A DNA stretch of 64,000 nucleotides from Congeria kusceri (Eukaryota > Mollusca > Bivalvia > Myida > Dreissenidae): assembly GCA_027627225.1 (NCBI GenBank), contig CM051032.1, positions 67,118,320 through 67,182,319 of the forward strand, read 5' to 3'. This document shows positions 23,308 through 34,895 of this stretch, in pieces. Below the pieces are notes generated by a model. It was given only the letters and a program-made list of their open reading frames with translations. It was not told where the DNA came from and ran no database searches. How positions within the stretch are numbered: position 1 is the first letter of the stretch; each line of letters opens with the position of its first letter. The position numbers and the translations under genes were made by a program.

Positions 23308-24021
23308 TTTGACCAGATTGCCACCTTAAAAAAAGTCAAAGTACTTATTTTGTGCCCAAAATATGCAATTTTGTATTCCCTTAAACCTCTAAATGTGAGC
23401 AGGCAATGCAAATTGACCACCTGCTGCAGTTTAAAGGCACTCATGACATTATATACTAGAATATATAATTGGTGGCCTGTAATTAAAGAGGCTGCGACAA
23501 ACAAGGTGCTTTAAAGATTTTACACTTTATTGGTTTGAAACAAGCAATTACTGGAAGCTGATTGATTTCTACACTTCAAAGTATCTTTGATCTCCCATTT
23601 TGACTAATTTGTTAATTGTCTTGGATGAAATTGGAATTTTTTTTCTATAAAATTTACATTTTTGGGGTGATTTTTTTTAAAAAATACACAAAAAATACAT
23701 TATCAAAATGGCTTAGAGTAAACATATCTAACAAAGTCATTCTCTCCTCACCCCACATAAGCCCCCCATACATGTTTGTTTGGTTTGTTTGGGTATTTTG
23801 TCACAAATATTGCAAATATCAGCTTTAATTGTTAGAGGGACATTTAAGCTTCAAGACGCTTGAAATCACCGGCTTCCGACCAAAATCACCTGTGTTTGAA
23901 AATATGAAATAAAATGGCCAAATGGACAGATATACAAGCCAAACTTAATATATTGGTGCAATATGCATGGGAAGATAATTATATGCAAGAAAAACTAATT
24001 TTAATGAGAACAAATTTCTCT
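23308..24021. other. upstream region of the transposase; short + frame of unknown meaning
   Basis: AT-rich, presumed to hold the minus-strand promoter. On the plus strand ATG 23914 opens MAKWTDIQAKLNILVQYAW and continues to the edge of the right direct repeat, where TTATAG|GTTACAG looks like a possible donor. Not recognised; it could be a leader exon or chance. Confidence 0.3.
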
Positions 24022-24500
24022 TATAGGTTACAGTATACTAAATATTTCAGGTGTGCAATGCTATACTCTCTAAATAAATCAACACCATTTATTTGAAGAC
24101 ACAATTTTCTGTATAGTCACTTGCCATGACTTTATTTTTGAATATTTCTTTGTACGTGTGGTAGGAAAAACATTGTTGTGTACTAAAAATTCACTGTTTC
24201 GCTTGAAGGTTGGAGACTACATGACGAGACTTTGACAGTTGGCAGTATACCTTCAACTGGAGAGTATCCGGTAAAAAGATGGCCGTAAAACAGTGAACTT
24301 TGATTCGCGTCGAGTTCTTTCTTACATATCACATGACCTATCTTTTTTATTGTCTAAATCAATTCGGCTCGGAATGCTCTTTAAGAAAAGGTATGGTTAT
24401 GAGGGTCTCTACGCGCAAAATGTTGAGTTTATTTTTTGTTGAATTTATTGCTTTTACATTGAATTTGTTAAGGAAATCTTTTAGTATATTGTGACCTAAA
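24022..24500 (+). repeat. right 479-bp direct repeat (TIR-ended)
   Basis: Identical in my reading to 20228-20706. Followed by GTGTAATATT, whereas the left copy is followed by CTGACTTTGG, which fixes the boundary. Confidence 0.9.
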
Positions 24501-26267
24501 GTGTAATATTTTCTTTTGTTTTCTTATATTTATGTATAATTTTTAATTCACTCATAGCCCTCGTTGAACAAACAGTAAACTATGAACAAACAGTAAACTA
24601 TGTTTTATAACCGTAAAACAGTTCACAATGTGACACTTATCGCGGGCGTGAGAAAATTTGAAATAGTAGTAAAATCAATGTAGTCTAGCGTAGGAAAGTT
24701 TCCATTGAGTTCGCATTTTTGTAGGTGTGAGTTCGAATCATGCTGAAAACATGAATCGAAAATATGTTTGGCGTTGTATTGTGTTTTTAAACGATTTTTG
24801 TCGATATATTAAGCACCTATCAATGTTTTCCCTTGGGTGGGTGGGGGGAGCGACGGGCATATACGGGACTTTACACTGAAAGTGATTCAGACATTAGACA
24901 TTCCGAATGATTTCAGATCCCGGGGTAATAGACTTTGGAATTTATATCCTGGTAATATAGGACCCCGAGCCATTAGATAGACATAAAATATAGCATCTAC
25001 CACTGAGGGGATTTAGACAAATATACTTGGCTCTAGGGTGGGGAATTAGACCCCCAAATCAAAATTTGTCAAATTCCCCTAGGTCAGCCAGCCGCTGCGC
25101 CCCCTTAATGGGGGATATTGATAAGTGCATTATTGCTATTAGAAAAATATATTCGTGAAAAAATGGTGATATATATTGTTTTAATGCATGTCTTTGTTTA
25201 TGTGAAATACCGTTGATATGCCCATGGAATGCTGGGATTGATAATATTCCATTGTGTCTACATTTTTGAGGTTTTCTGTGTGCCTGTTAGATGGTAAAGT
25301 GCTAAATTTTTGCAGACAGGGTTTAATAAGTCTAAAACACGTCCCTGGCGCAATTGCCAAATATCTGAAAAAAGTTAACCGTTAAAAGACCTTTGTCAAG
25401 TTGACAACGAACAATTGTTTTCCTTTTACAAAATAAATATTATAATGTGATAGAAATGCATTATACCATAAAGACATATACACTTAATAAAGAATACATA
25501 ATATAATACATAACGAAATATTTGATAAAAACCAATCATCAAAAATGTTTGTAAAAATTAACTCACGACTTAGGAACCATACGAAGAAATGACAGCATGT
25601 ATTGCTTTAACCAACTGTACTATTCGGCTATGTACGGAAAGCTGTTTAAAATAAAATTATGGTTATACAAAACACTCACTATTCTGATGCCAAAATGTAA
25701 ACATGACTTGAAAGTGCCAAACAAATGTGTCCCATATTATAAATTGATTTTATCTCAGAATGCGAAAACATTTGTTTTCATTACATATATCTTAGTTTAA
25801 CCGTTATGATATGCCATTATTAATTTCAGAATTGTTTTAAGAAATTACCCCCCCCCCCCCGATTCCCGTTTCGTTGACATAGTGCCTTTATTTGGCTTTT
25901 AATCTAATGGGAATGACTCATGACTCGGTTTATTTATTAAGCGTAGTTTCGCACAAATACCGTGCATTTCTATTTTCTCCTTCTTTAAACATTTACCCAT
26001 GTTAATAAATATTAAGGATTAAAACATTTAATAATAAACACGAACATTATGTATTATAATGGCTTTTATAAAGTGTTGTTGAATGGATAAAACTGGTAAA
26101 TGACGTTCATCAACGTCAATTTCCGTAAATAAGTAAAATTGAGTTCTTCCCCTTGCACAAGAATTTACGAAATGCGTTTTTACGAAATATATTTGTCGAT
26201 TTTTGTGTACGTTCATTTGATTATAGGCTTGCCACAATACATTGCAGACACGGTCAAATGTAAACAA
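24501..26267. other. non-coding stretch between transposon and right inverted arm
   Basis: It holds a doubled GAACAAACAGTAAACTATG (24566-24602), a possible degenerate SINE head with B-box GAGTTCGAATC at 24730-24740, a run of purine/pyrimidine clusters near 24840-25100, and a poly-C tract at 25851-25860. No gene recognised. Confidence 0.5.
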
Positions 26268-26650
26268 TGACATGAAATGTAGAATTTAGCAACGCACGTG
26301 TAATCTAATACGTCAATTGGAAGAGAAGTAAGAATAGCAAGAATCTCAGGAATAGCAACATTTGGAAGACTAGTAAGTAGTGGATGTATGTCAAGAATGG
26401 AAACATTTGGAACAGAATGAAGAAATAGAAGAATAGGAACATTTGGAAGGAAAGGAAGAATGTAAAGAGCAGGATATTTGGAAGAGAAGGAAGAATTGGA
26501 AAATATGATTATTTGGAAGAGAAACACGAACAGAAAGATGAAGAGAAGGAAGAAGAGAAAGAATTACAAGAGACGCAGCAAGAATTGAAGGAATGAAAAA
26601 CGTCAGAATGCAGAACGTAATTTTAAAACTAATATCGTTCCATACCATAG
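26268..26650. repeat. right arm of the 7-kb inverted repeat pair
   Basis: Reverse-complement counterpart of 19591-19908. It is purine-rich on this strand (units with ACATTTGGAAGAGAAGGAAG) and ends with ATGGAACGATATTAGTTTTA when read from the other strand. Confidence 0.7.
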
Positions 26651-27056
26651 CACCCTTCTTATGGATCTGATGACGCACAGGTAACAACTTACTAGCAAAT
26701 CTGTCAATAATCATATCGTCGCCTGCAAAATGTAATACTTTGTTTTGTCCATACACAATAAGAGCTGCACGTAAACATTTTATGTACAACGAGTTAGATA
26801 CAAAAACCGTTAAAATGCACATATATATAAATCATCAATGTCATGCTTTTAGACAGTCTTCATAGGCGTTTGAAAGTTTATTATGCTATACACATTTTAG
26901 GCAGGACTAGACCTTGAATTCTTGCATATGAAGTTCTTGTTTTAAAATTAAAATGCACAAAACATATGGGGGAAATGACGTTATCATCAAAATAGTCTCA
27001 AGAAGATGTGATATAAAATCTCTTTAGAACTGTATTATGTAAATTGTGAGTTCATC
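26651..27056. other. no feature recognised
   Basis: AT-rich. A minus-strand frame of 143 codons overlaps the repeat arm (26391-26822) but shows no domain, and half of it is the repeat. Confidence 0.5.
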
Positions 27057-27082
27057 TAGGGTTAGGGTTAGGGTTAGGATTA
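27057..27082 (+). repeat. interstitial telomere-type repeat (TTAGGG)
   Basis: Three consecutive GGGTTA units, then a degenerate one (GGATTA). It lies exactly at the left edge of the 21-kb duplicated unit; the duplicate copy at 48124 lacks the perfect units. More degenerate TTAGGG-like words follow at 27110-27127. Confidence 0.7.
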
Positions 27083-27886
27083 GATTTGGGTTCCCTTAGT
27101 TAAGGCTCGGTTTAGGGTTAGGTTTAGCGCCACATTTGTTGCTAGTTTAGGAGTTGGCCCTGTAATCGACATAAAATAATAAACAAACACTTTACTTACA
27201 AGGATATGAAGTTCCTTTAAGTCTAGCCTTGATAACATGCGTGAACACAAATATCTGACCTCAGTTTCAAGGTCACTGCACCTATAAACTATAGACGCCT
27301 TTCACAGAAAAAGCCAATGGCACGAATGAGGTTATAATGGACGTTGTAATGTATGTGTATAAGTGTTGTTAGTTGTTTGTACCAAAAACACAATCCTAGT
27401 ATACTAAATTATCAATATAGTATTTGCATGCATTCCAAATTGATTGGTTTCTTGAGTTAGAGAATTACTACAAATTCATATGGTTTTCGTTTTGAACTAA
27501 TGTTTTTGTTGTCTGATCATTTTGATGTTTTAAATTAAATTTAAAAAAAACTTGTCATATCGAGGTATATTAAATCTAGCTAGACAATGCTCACTCGAGC
27601 ATTACAGTAGAGGCCCCATCTTAAAATACTATATGGTTTTATTATAATAATTATGTAGGTTTTTCAACATATTGCTATTTTGAAATGCCTCAACATCATC
27701 TCCCTTTTTGACCATGATTTTAAATGCAAGAAAACACATTTGCAAGTAACTCCCATTTATTAAGGTCAAACCGTAGTAAGTCTGGAAAGTTTCTAAAACG
27801 ACTGATTTATTAGTTAAACACACGGAACTGCGGCCGCATTCGTGTGTACCTGACAAACTTGGCGGACATTCACGAATTGAATACCT

Positions 27887-27908
27887 AATAATAATAATAA
27901 TAATATAT
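27887..27908. repeat. (AAT)n microsatellite
   Basis: A short run of AAT/ATA units, also present in the second copy at about 48934-48955. Confidence 0.8.
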
Positions 27909-28349
27909 TTAATAATATAATAACAACCGTTAAATACAGTACCGCAAAATTAAAGCATTGGTTTGCATTCCATTAGTTGCTGCTATTATTTTTCATGTTA
28001 GAATAAAGAAAGAAACGTTTATACTGTACATTGATAAGTTACAAACAATATAATTACAATATCGATGACGCTTTCTTTAGAATTCAAATAAAACGATATA
28101 TTAAATAATACATGAAAATACATAAATCATGTAACCACCATGCATAACCTGGTAACAAGAAAATGTACTGGAAATTTTAGCAGTTTGTAAACTTTCAGCA
28201 TCATGCGTCAAAGAAACTTGTGGATAAATAATATTTTATGAATACATTAATTTTTTTAATGTCATTGTTCATGTCAATTTTTTAGTGCAAGTTAACCTTA
28301 GCTCAGTAGTCAATATCCAATCGTATACAATTGTTTTATGACGTGATGT

Positions 28350-29015
28350 TAGTCAGCCAATCAGAATACGTAGAACTCATTGTTTACATTATATTTGGTG
28401 CAGGTGGATGCCTCACCATTTTGCATTTTGCAAAAAAATAATTCTGCTGTTTAATGCAGCTTTTGAGACGTGCATTTTTGCCGTTCACGCACTGTGTTAC
28501 TAAAGTTCAGGATGGTTTATTATCCAACTATTGATCAGCATTGTAGTTTATATTACGTGGTGGATCGATTTCTAAAAATACGACGTAAAAGTAGCAATGC
28601 CAAAGCAATAAGAGTAGTGTCCCTTGGCGGCAGGCCATGAATATTAATTAGTGTCGGCAAGCGGCCCAACCACTGGTACCATTTTATTTCGCTCTAAAAC
28701 CCATATAAAACGTAAATATCTGGAACCAATCTGAATTGCATATGCTAACTAGATGATGAAATAACAGGGAAACCAGAAATTTTCCCACGAGAGTGTTATT
28801 TTTAGCTCCGAAAATCTTACTCGAATATTTTAAAATCCTATTTTTCTGCGAAAAAATTATATTTCGCAGAATTTCATGGTACCTGTTTAATCTTGAAACT
28901 GCTGTTTTTTAAAATTAAATACATCACAATTTTTGTACATATTTAACCGCATAGGCATTATTTATGGGACATTTCCAACCCCATGCTAGAGTAAACACAA
29001 TCCAAGATGGCGGCG
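28350..29015 (+). promoter_or_regulatory. possible promoter region (CCAAT and YY1-type motifs)
   Basis: AGCCAATCAGA at about 28353 is a CCAAT box, CATATAAAACG at about 28703 is TATA-like, and CCAAGATGGCGGCGC at 29001-29015 is a textbook YY1 site. YY1 sites of this form mark many promoters and mobile-element leaders. A weaker AATATGGCTGCGCC occurs at 30338. The hairpin-rich region lies downstream on the same strand. Evidence is motif-only. Confidence 0.35.
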
Positions 29016-29933
29016 CTTTGTACGAATAACATTATAGTACATGCGTAGCAACCTTATTAATTGCTGAAAACAAACTAGTAGTGATGAATAATGTGTAATA
29101 AGATGCAATATGTATGTTATTTATTTGCCTGTGTATTCAAAATTGTTGAATAAGTAGAAATATGCCGTCAATAACATTGACGTGCCAACTCGGAGTGGTT
29201 CGTACCTGGTCGGTTCGTACCACTGCGAGTCTGATGTTGCCTCTATTGTAATTTATATGGAATCACTTTGAAATTCATAATGAATTAAATATACATTCAT
29301 TTATTATTGTTGTTAAGAACAATACTGTGGCTGCACAAGGCTAAAGTTCCAGTTTTTCTGTTATAACATGATATTCTGAAGCCAAACTTTGTGAACAACT
29401 AGAATTGAATTTAACTATTTTCTGTCTGAAGACTGTTTTCTTAAACTGATATTGTAAATATACATTATTTGTCAGTTTCAATATAATAATGATAAGTGTA
29501 AAATATTTGAGTAATACTGGTGTTGCAATTAACATAAAAAAATGAAATCTGAAAAAGTATTAAACATTATCAATAAACTTTTTATGTAAAATACTAACAA
29601 TCACTGACAGAACTTAGATTTTGATAAAACCATCAAAAGCAACATGCTGAAATCTATTGACAGTATTGTTTAAAAGATAGTTCCTAGTTTACAATCTGAA
29701 ATTGAAGTATACATTTGACATTAAATATTTTTCTTACATTAATAATGTGTCATGTTTTATAATTTATGCACAAACTTTTAAAGTAATAAACCAAAACTCA
29801 AGCTACTTAATACACATATAGGAGCAGGATATTGTTTGTGTTGTTATTGTTTTGGTATTGAGTGTACCTAAATGAATATTGCAATGCTACAGAAGTCTTC
29901 ATTTTTCATGTATTTTCCCAATTTGCGTCTTAT

Positions 29934-30240
29934 TGCAGCCTGACGGGTGGTGTACAAAAATAGTCAGAACAACACTTCTAAGTGAGATAATTATGATTAT
30001 ATTTCAGTTTTGTTATCAGAAAACATGCACCATTTATAAAATACATCTCCACTCATAGCTTTTAGCTTTATAAACACCAATTCATAGTTGGGCTGACTTT
30101 TCATGTTTTTTTTCTTGTATAACGTTTGATCACACTGTGACGGGTGCTGTACAAAAATTGTCATAACTTCACTTCCAAGTAAGATATTCTCATTTACATT
30201 TCAGTTTTGTAATCAGAAAACATGTACCTTTTAGGAAATA
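29934..30240. repeat. direct repeat pair, about 115 bp each
   Basis: 29934-30050 and 30123-30240 share CCTGACGGGTG-TGTACAAAAAT and CATTTCAGTTTTGTAATCAGAAAACATG with moderate divergence. The period is about 189 bp. Confidence 0.7.
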
Positions 30241-30590
30241 TATTTATGAACAAAACACCCCCCGAAAATCATGTAGCCATGCTAATAAAAGAACAAAGGA
30301 ATGATATCTCGAATATCTCAGCGAGAATCGACGGGATTCAATATGGCTGCGCCCAGCAATATCAGTATCGCACTAATACTGTAAACGTTCCGGTCTTCCT
30401 GTCGATCTGTCGACAGGTGTGAGGAGTACTTGAGTGCCTACAAAGTACCGGAAATTACATTGAGAAACTCTCACTGCCTGCCAAACGATGTCCGGACTTC
30501 GCTTCCGCTGCCAAATGCGTCCATTGCCAGGAATGAATTTAAGGAATCAGTTTGACGTACAACAGCCTGACAGGCCATCTTTTCTGGATG
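30205..30590 (+). other. exon-like, GC-richer island of unknown function
   Basis: It starts after an acceptor-like CATTTCAG and includes CGACAG|GTGTGAG, which looks like a donor at 30416. Open frames of 45-66 codons (for example CEEYLSAYKVPEITLRNSHC from about 30419) have balanced composition unlike their surroundings. A second island, 31424-31610, follows another acceptor-like TTTTTCAG. I do not recognise the protein and cannot choose a frame; both may be non-coding exons of the same transcript as the hairpin arrays. Confidence 0.3.
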
Positions 30591-30840
30591 CTGTTAATTG
30601 CCTTAATCGATCCACCTACAGTTACCAAGCTAAGTATACCCTTCTGTTTAGGGGTGACTTGTTATGCTTGTAAGCCTTGTATGGCAGTTTTTATTTTGAC
30701 AGTATTGTTGCAAAGCAACCCGTTTATTTAGCCTTAAATTGGCTAGATATTTACGTGCCATATAACATTTATAACTTTTCGATTTAGTTTATAACGGCAT
30801 GACATACTTGACGTTCATGCTATTTCGTAGTTATTATTTT

Positions 30841-31160
30841 GCGTGATGGATTTCATACTACACGCCACATGATTTTATTATTGTGCCTTTTGAGGGCGTT
30901 ATTTTGCGTGATTTAGTATATAGTTCACGCCACATCATAATATTCCTAAGCGTGATTAGTTTACACTTCACGCTGCATTTATATATTTTTCTATGTGTGT
31001 CATTGTTTAGAGTTCACACACATCAATGCCATACTCTATCTGGAGTTGGTTTTGGCCAGTTCATGATGCATTATGAAATTTATGCCTTATCTACGGTGAT
31101 TAAATCATTTAAATCCCATTTCATACGGTGTTTATGTGTGAATTGCTTAGCTCTTCACTC
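30841..31160 (+). repeat. series of five related small hairpins
   Basis: Hairpins of about 25 nt at 30841-30865, 30906-30930, 30950-30973, 30995-31022 and 31136-31160. Stems: GCGTG/CACGC, GCGTGA/TCACGC, GCGTGA/TCACGC, GTGTGT/ACACAC, GTGTGA/TCACTC (one mismatch). Flanks (TTTTGCGTGAT, CACGCCACAT) show they are diverged repeats. The change from GCG/CGC to GTG/CAC keeps pairing, which hints at selection on structure. Confidence 0.65.
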
Positions 31161-31179
31161 CACTACTAAATTACATATA

Positions 31180-32595
31180 TTTATTTAATTGGTGTGATTT
31201 CATTCATGTCTTTCATTGCTTATTCCATTTTGCATTACAGTCAGTTACTATGACTGCCATTGCCTTTTAAGTACCCAACTTACGCAGCAACTATTACTAG
31301 ATGTTGTTTTCTGGGTTCTTTCATTACATTTTCAAGCCATATATTTTGAAAACGGTCAGCGGTATTCAGTATGTGTTGTTTACACCAACACCTATTTTAC
31401 ATTTATATTATTGCATGTTTTTCAGACAACACCTATCGACAGGGAGTCATCAACTTCACAGCAGGGCTGCAGTTTTCCAGCAATCGACTGTGCCATCAAG
31501 TGCTTCGAGCAACCTGGCCTCGAAAGTGGTCTCTCTTCCATCCACGCATCAACCCAATGCTGGCCGGATGGACATTTCAGGTTACCTTCCAGACATCGCC
31601 TGGTTTAACTAAACTGTGTAAATCCTGTCCACCACATTGCAACTTCATTCACAGCCAGCCTGTTTACCGCATCCGGGGTTTGTGATGCATCTGTATGTAT
31701 TACCAAAGTTCCATTGTAAACAGCGTTCCATTATCAACATGCATTGTGTTGTCTGTCCATTGCTCCTTAAATTGATCATCATTCACTCCACCAAACTCAG
31801 TCACACGCATTCTTACCCTTGCGGTTTTCAAGAAGGCGGTTTAAACATTTTCCACTTCACTTGCCAACTCTTCTCACATCTTTCACTGCCTACACATAGT
31901 CTTACTACTATATTTGTATTACCAAGCCATATAGGCTATTGTCATGCAATAATACCTATGATTCCTGTATCTCCACAAATGGGTTATGTCTTCTTACAAT
32001 GTTTTTCTTCTAATACTGCCCTCATATTATGTTTCAGTGCTATTTTCTTCTACAAATGGAGTCTCTGAGTCCGAGATTGTGGCCAAAATATTTCAATACT
32101 ATTGGATATGACGTCTGTCTCCAATGATCTGTCTACACTAAGTGGCTCTTAAGTCTTGTTCTCTGTTGCATGACTCTATTATCAGTATACCTATGTGTGC
32201 TACACCATCTTGCTGTCTGCTGTTCTTAGTCACAACCCATGTTATAAATTCACCACTATACCAGCAGTTCCCATTTTATCTGACTGCCTCCAGTGTACTC
32301 GCTATAATTGTAGTTTTCTTGGTTGCTTGTACAACTTTCAATCATTATCATGCCCTTTATTTTATTACACATTAACACATACACATCGGTCTTATGCTGT
32401 AGGTTCTTTTTCACATAGTCGTACAGTTTTACTAATATTAGCTCAGAAAAAACGTATATGTTCCTAAATCGTTGCCATTTATGTTTCATTGTGTTTGTTT
32501 ACTTGCTGCCACCTTTAGTACATTAGTTGTTTCAAAACCAATAACATCACATGGTCCAGTTTAAAAATAAATAAATTATGCATATTAACCGTTCC
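31180..32595. other. T-rich non-coding stretch between hairpin series
   Basis: The plus strand is rich in T and C. Short overlapping frames (for example 31637-32068, 143 codons) are a by-product of this composition and carry no domain I recognise. The exon-like island at 31424-31610 is the only GC-richer part. Confidence 0.5.
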
Positions 32596-32600
32596 CATTG

Positions 32601-34895
32601 GCTCTGACAGTTTGAGGCTGCAACGCTTTATAAACATCCTGGCATACTTACATTATGATATTAAAATGTACATTGTTTGTTACCTACTTTTCATTAACTC
32701 AGGCTGGTTTGCCAACAATTCAAAACATAAAAATAATTATAGTTTGTCATGATTGACAGTTTAAAGCTGCAGAGCTTTCCTATTACTGCACATGTTCTAA
32801 TATAATTTCTTTACAAAAGCTTTCTGTGAGCGTCAAACTACCTTTAACGACGTTTCCTTTAAGGCTTGTTTGCCTACAAATATTTTTTCACTTGTCATCC
32901 TCTGACAGTCTCAGGCTGCAGAGCTTAATAATTTCTCTACATACTTATGTTAGAATATTGTTATTTTACATTCTATATTCATGTACTGCGTTTCCTTCAC
33001 AGTTGTGTGTCAACTTGTAGGTTGAAAATTTTATGGTCTGACAGTCTAAGGCTGCAGAACTTTGTCAATTTTTAACATAATTTATTAATACTATCGTTTC
33101 TTTTTCTTTTGGGAATATTGATATTGTATCCTTTAATGACAGTTTGTATGCACATGCCGATGTTGACACGTGTTATGCTTTGACAGTTGAAGGCTTCTGA
33201 GCTTCATTAATTTATACACCATTATTCCATCAATAAGGGCATAATTGTGCGTATTTGCATGCTTTTTTGTAACCTTATTTCATAAATTCATTCTCTGAAA
33301 ACAGCAGTTGGACTGTTTAAGGCTGTAGAGCTTCATTGTTGAATGTTGATATATAAATACATTCCTATGTTCTTGTTTTGTCGTTTTACAGTTTTTTAGT
33401 AGGCCATCAATTTATATTATGGAAGCCTTTGGTAGTGCTCTGACAGTTTAAGGCTGCAGAGCTTCATCAATGTACTTATATATTTATTATTTGCATGTTG
33501 TCTGTCACCTTATTTCATAAATTCACTTCTTTAAACACATTAGTTGTGCTCTGACAGTTTAAGGCTGCAGAGTTTCATTGTTGCATGTTATTATATATAT
33601 CTTCTTATGTTCTTGTTTTGTCATTTCACACTTATCCTCCTTGATCTTAGTTCCATGCAGTAAATTTGTTGTACTTTTAATGGGCAATCCATTTATATGG
33701 AAGCCTTTGGTGGTGCTCTGACAGTTTAACTTTAAGGCTGCAGCGCTTCATCAATGCACTTGCATATTTATTATTTTATTGGTGTCTCGTACGTATGTCA
33801 TAATTATCTACTTCTTGCATCTGCCCTCTGTGTGTCATAGTTAGTTTTGACATCCAAACCTTTCATGGTATGACAGTTCAAGGCTGCAGAGTTACATGTT
33901 TTCTACATCAATATTACCATTTACTTCTGTAGGTCGATTTACCTGTTTTATGGAACAGTTTTATAACTGCTATTTACCAACCTATTATGCTACCATATTC
34001 TGACAGTTTAAGGCTGCATAATTTAATTTTTGTTTCTTTACATACATGTATAATTATGTTATTGCATGGTTTCCTTTAACTACTGCGGATCTATCTACCT
34101 GTTGTATGGAACTGTGTTATAACTGCTTTATACCAACATCTTGCTAACATATTCTGACAGTTTATGGCTGCAGAATTGCATGTTTGTTTTTATACATATA
34201 ATTCTGTCATTGCATGATTACCTTGCCACTACTGTGGGTCTATTTACATGTACGTTATTACTGCTTTGTAGCAACCTATTATGCTACCAGCTTCTGACAG
34301 TTTAAGACTACAGAGTTATGTTTTCTATTTTACATGTACATATCATTATGTTTATTATTTATTCAATGTTTACATTCCACTACTGTGGGGACCATTTACT
34401 TGTTTTCTTCAACAGTTTTTTTTAACTGCTTTGCAGCAACATATTATTCTACCATGTTCTGACAGTTTAAGGCTGCAGAATTGCATGTTTGTCTCTGTAC
34501 AGATAATTATATTATTAAATGGTTACTTCCCACTGTGGGTCTATTTACATGTACCCATTTTATTAAATAGCCTTACTGCTGCCTTGCAGCAACCTTTTGA
34601 GGTACCTTGTATTAACTGAAATGCTCTGACAGTTTAAGGCTGCAGAGCTTTATAGTATTCTATGCAGTTGCATACACATGTCAAAATCTTCTGTTAGACT
34701 CTGACAGTTTAAGGCTGTAGAGCTGATATTTCCTGTTGCAACTGTACACATACATGTGTTATTTTATATTGTTATCGCACACATAAATCATGTGGTCCTG
34801 TTTTCTTTTACTGTTTTTTTTTTGCGAATGAATTTAGCGTATATGATGTTTTCACCGTAGGTTATGGTCTGTCAGTATAGAGCTGCAGAGCTTCA
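32601..34895 (+). ncRNA. array of 17 copies of one conserved hairpin (structured RNA or element array)
   Basis: Copies begin at 32601, 32751, 32899, 33035, 33178, 33306, 33437, 33548, 33715, 33867, 33997, 34151, 34291, 34456, 34623, 34698 and 34866. The consensus folds as stem GCTCTG/CAGAGC, a bulged A, inner stem CAG/CTG, and loop TTTAAGG. Paired changes keep the stem: at 34151 both sides change to ATTCTG/CAGAAT, and at 34456 to GTTCTG/CAGAAT. Spacing is mostly 110-168 bp (once 77) and the spacers are AT-rich and poorly conserved, apart from a second small hairpin in several (for example TGCTTTGCAGCA near 34430). The hairpin also contains TGACAG, a TALE-homeodomain-type site, so protein binding to DNA is an alternative. 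No transcript evidence can be seen here. Confidence 0.5.

Larger units (their letters stand above)
20228..24500. mobile_element. two-gene Mutator-like transposon with 479-bp terminal direct repeats
   Basis: Two copies of a 479-bp sequence (20228-20706 and 24022-24500), identical in my reading and in the same orientation, flank 3315 bp that hold two convergent genes: a spliced His-Me finger endonuclease (+) and a Mutator-like transposase (-). Each 479-bp repeat itself has inverted ends (TATAGGTTACAGTATACTA at the start; the complement of its end reads TTTAGGTCACAATATACTA), so the whole 4.27-kb unit also begins and ends with this inverted repeat. Identity of the two repeats implies recent insertion or recent gene conversion. 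I find no convincing target duplication. Alternatives: two copies of one MITE inserted on either side of an older element, or one and a bit copies of a tandem array with a 3794-bp period. Confidence 0.7.

Noticed and set aside
20228..24500. LTR retrotransposon, because of the 479-bp terminal direct repeats
   Set aside because: No reverse transcriptase, integrase or gag, no TG...CA ends and no primer-binding site. The coding content is a DNA transposase plus a nuclease.
26391..26822. 143-codon minus-strand frame
   Set aside because: Half of it is the pyrimidine-rich inverted arm and no domain is visible.
30222..32375. Many overlapping open frames of 60-143 codons between 30.2 and 32.4 kb
   Set aside because: They overlap in different frames, follow from the T/C-rich strand, and show no domain. 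I kept only the exon-like islands, at low confidence.
34281..34619. 112-codon frame in the hairpin array
   Set aside because: Contains translated hairpin repeats (SDSLRLQ) at irregular spacing. The repeats are conserved as stems, not as codons, since other units are out of frame.
32601..34895. CRISPR-like array of repeats and spacers
   Set aside because: The setting is an animal genome, the spacers are long and of variable length, repeats are diverged with paired changes, and no cas genes are present.
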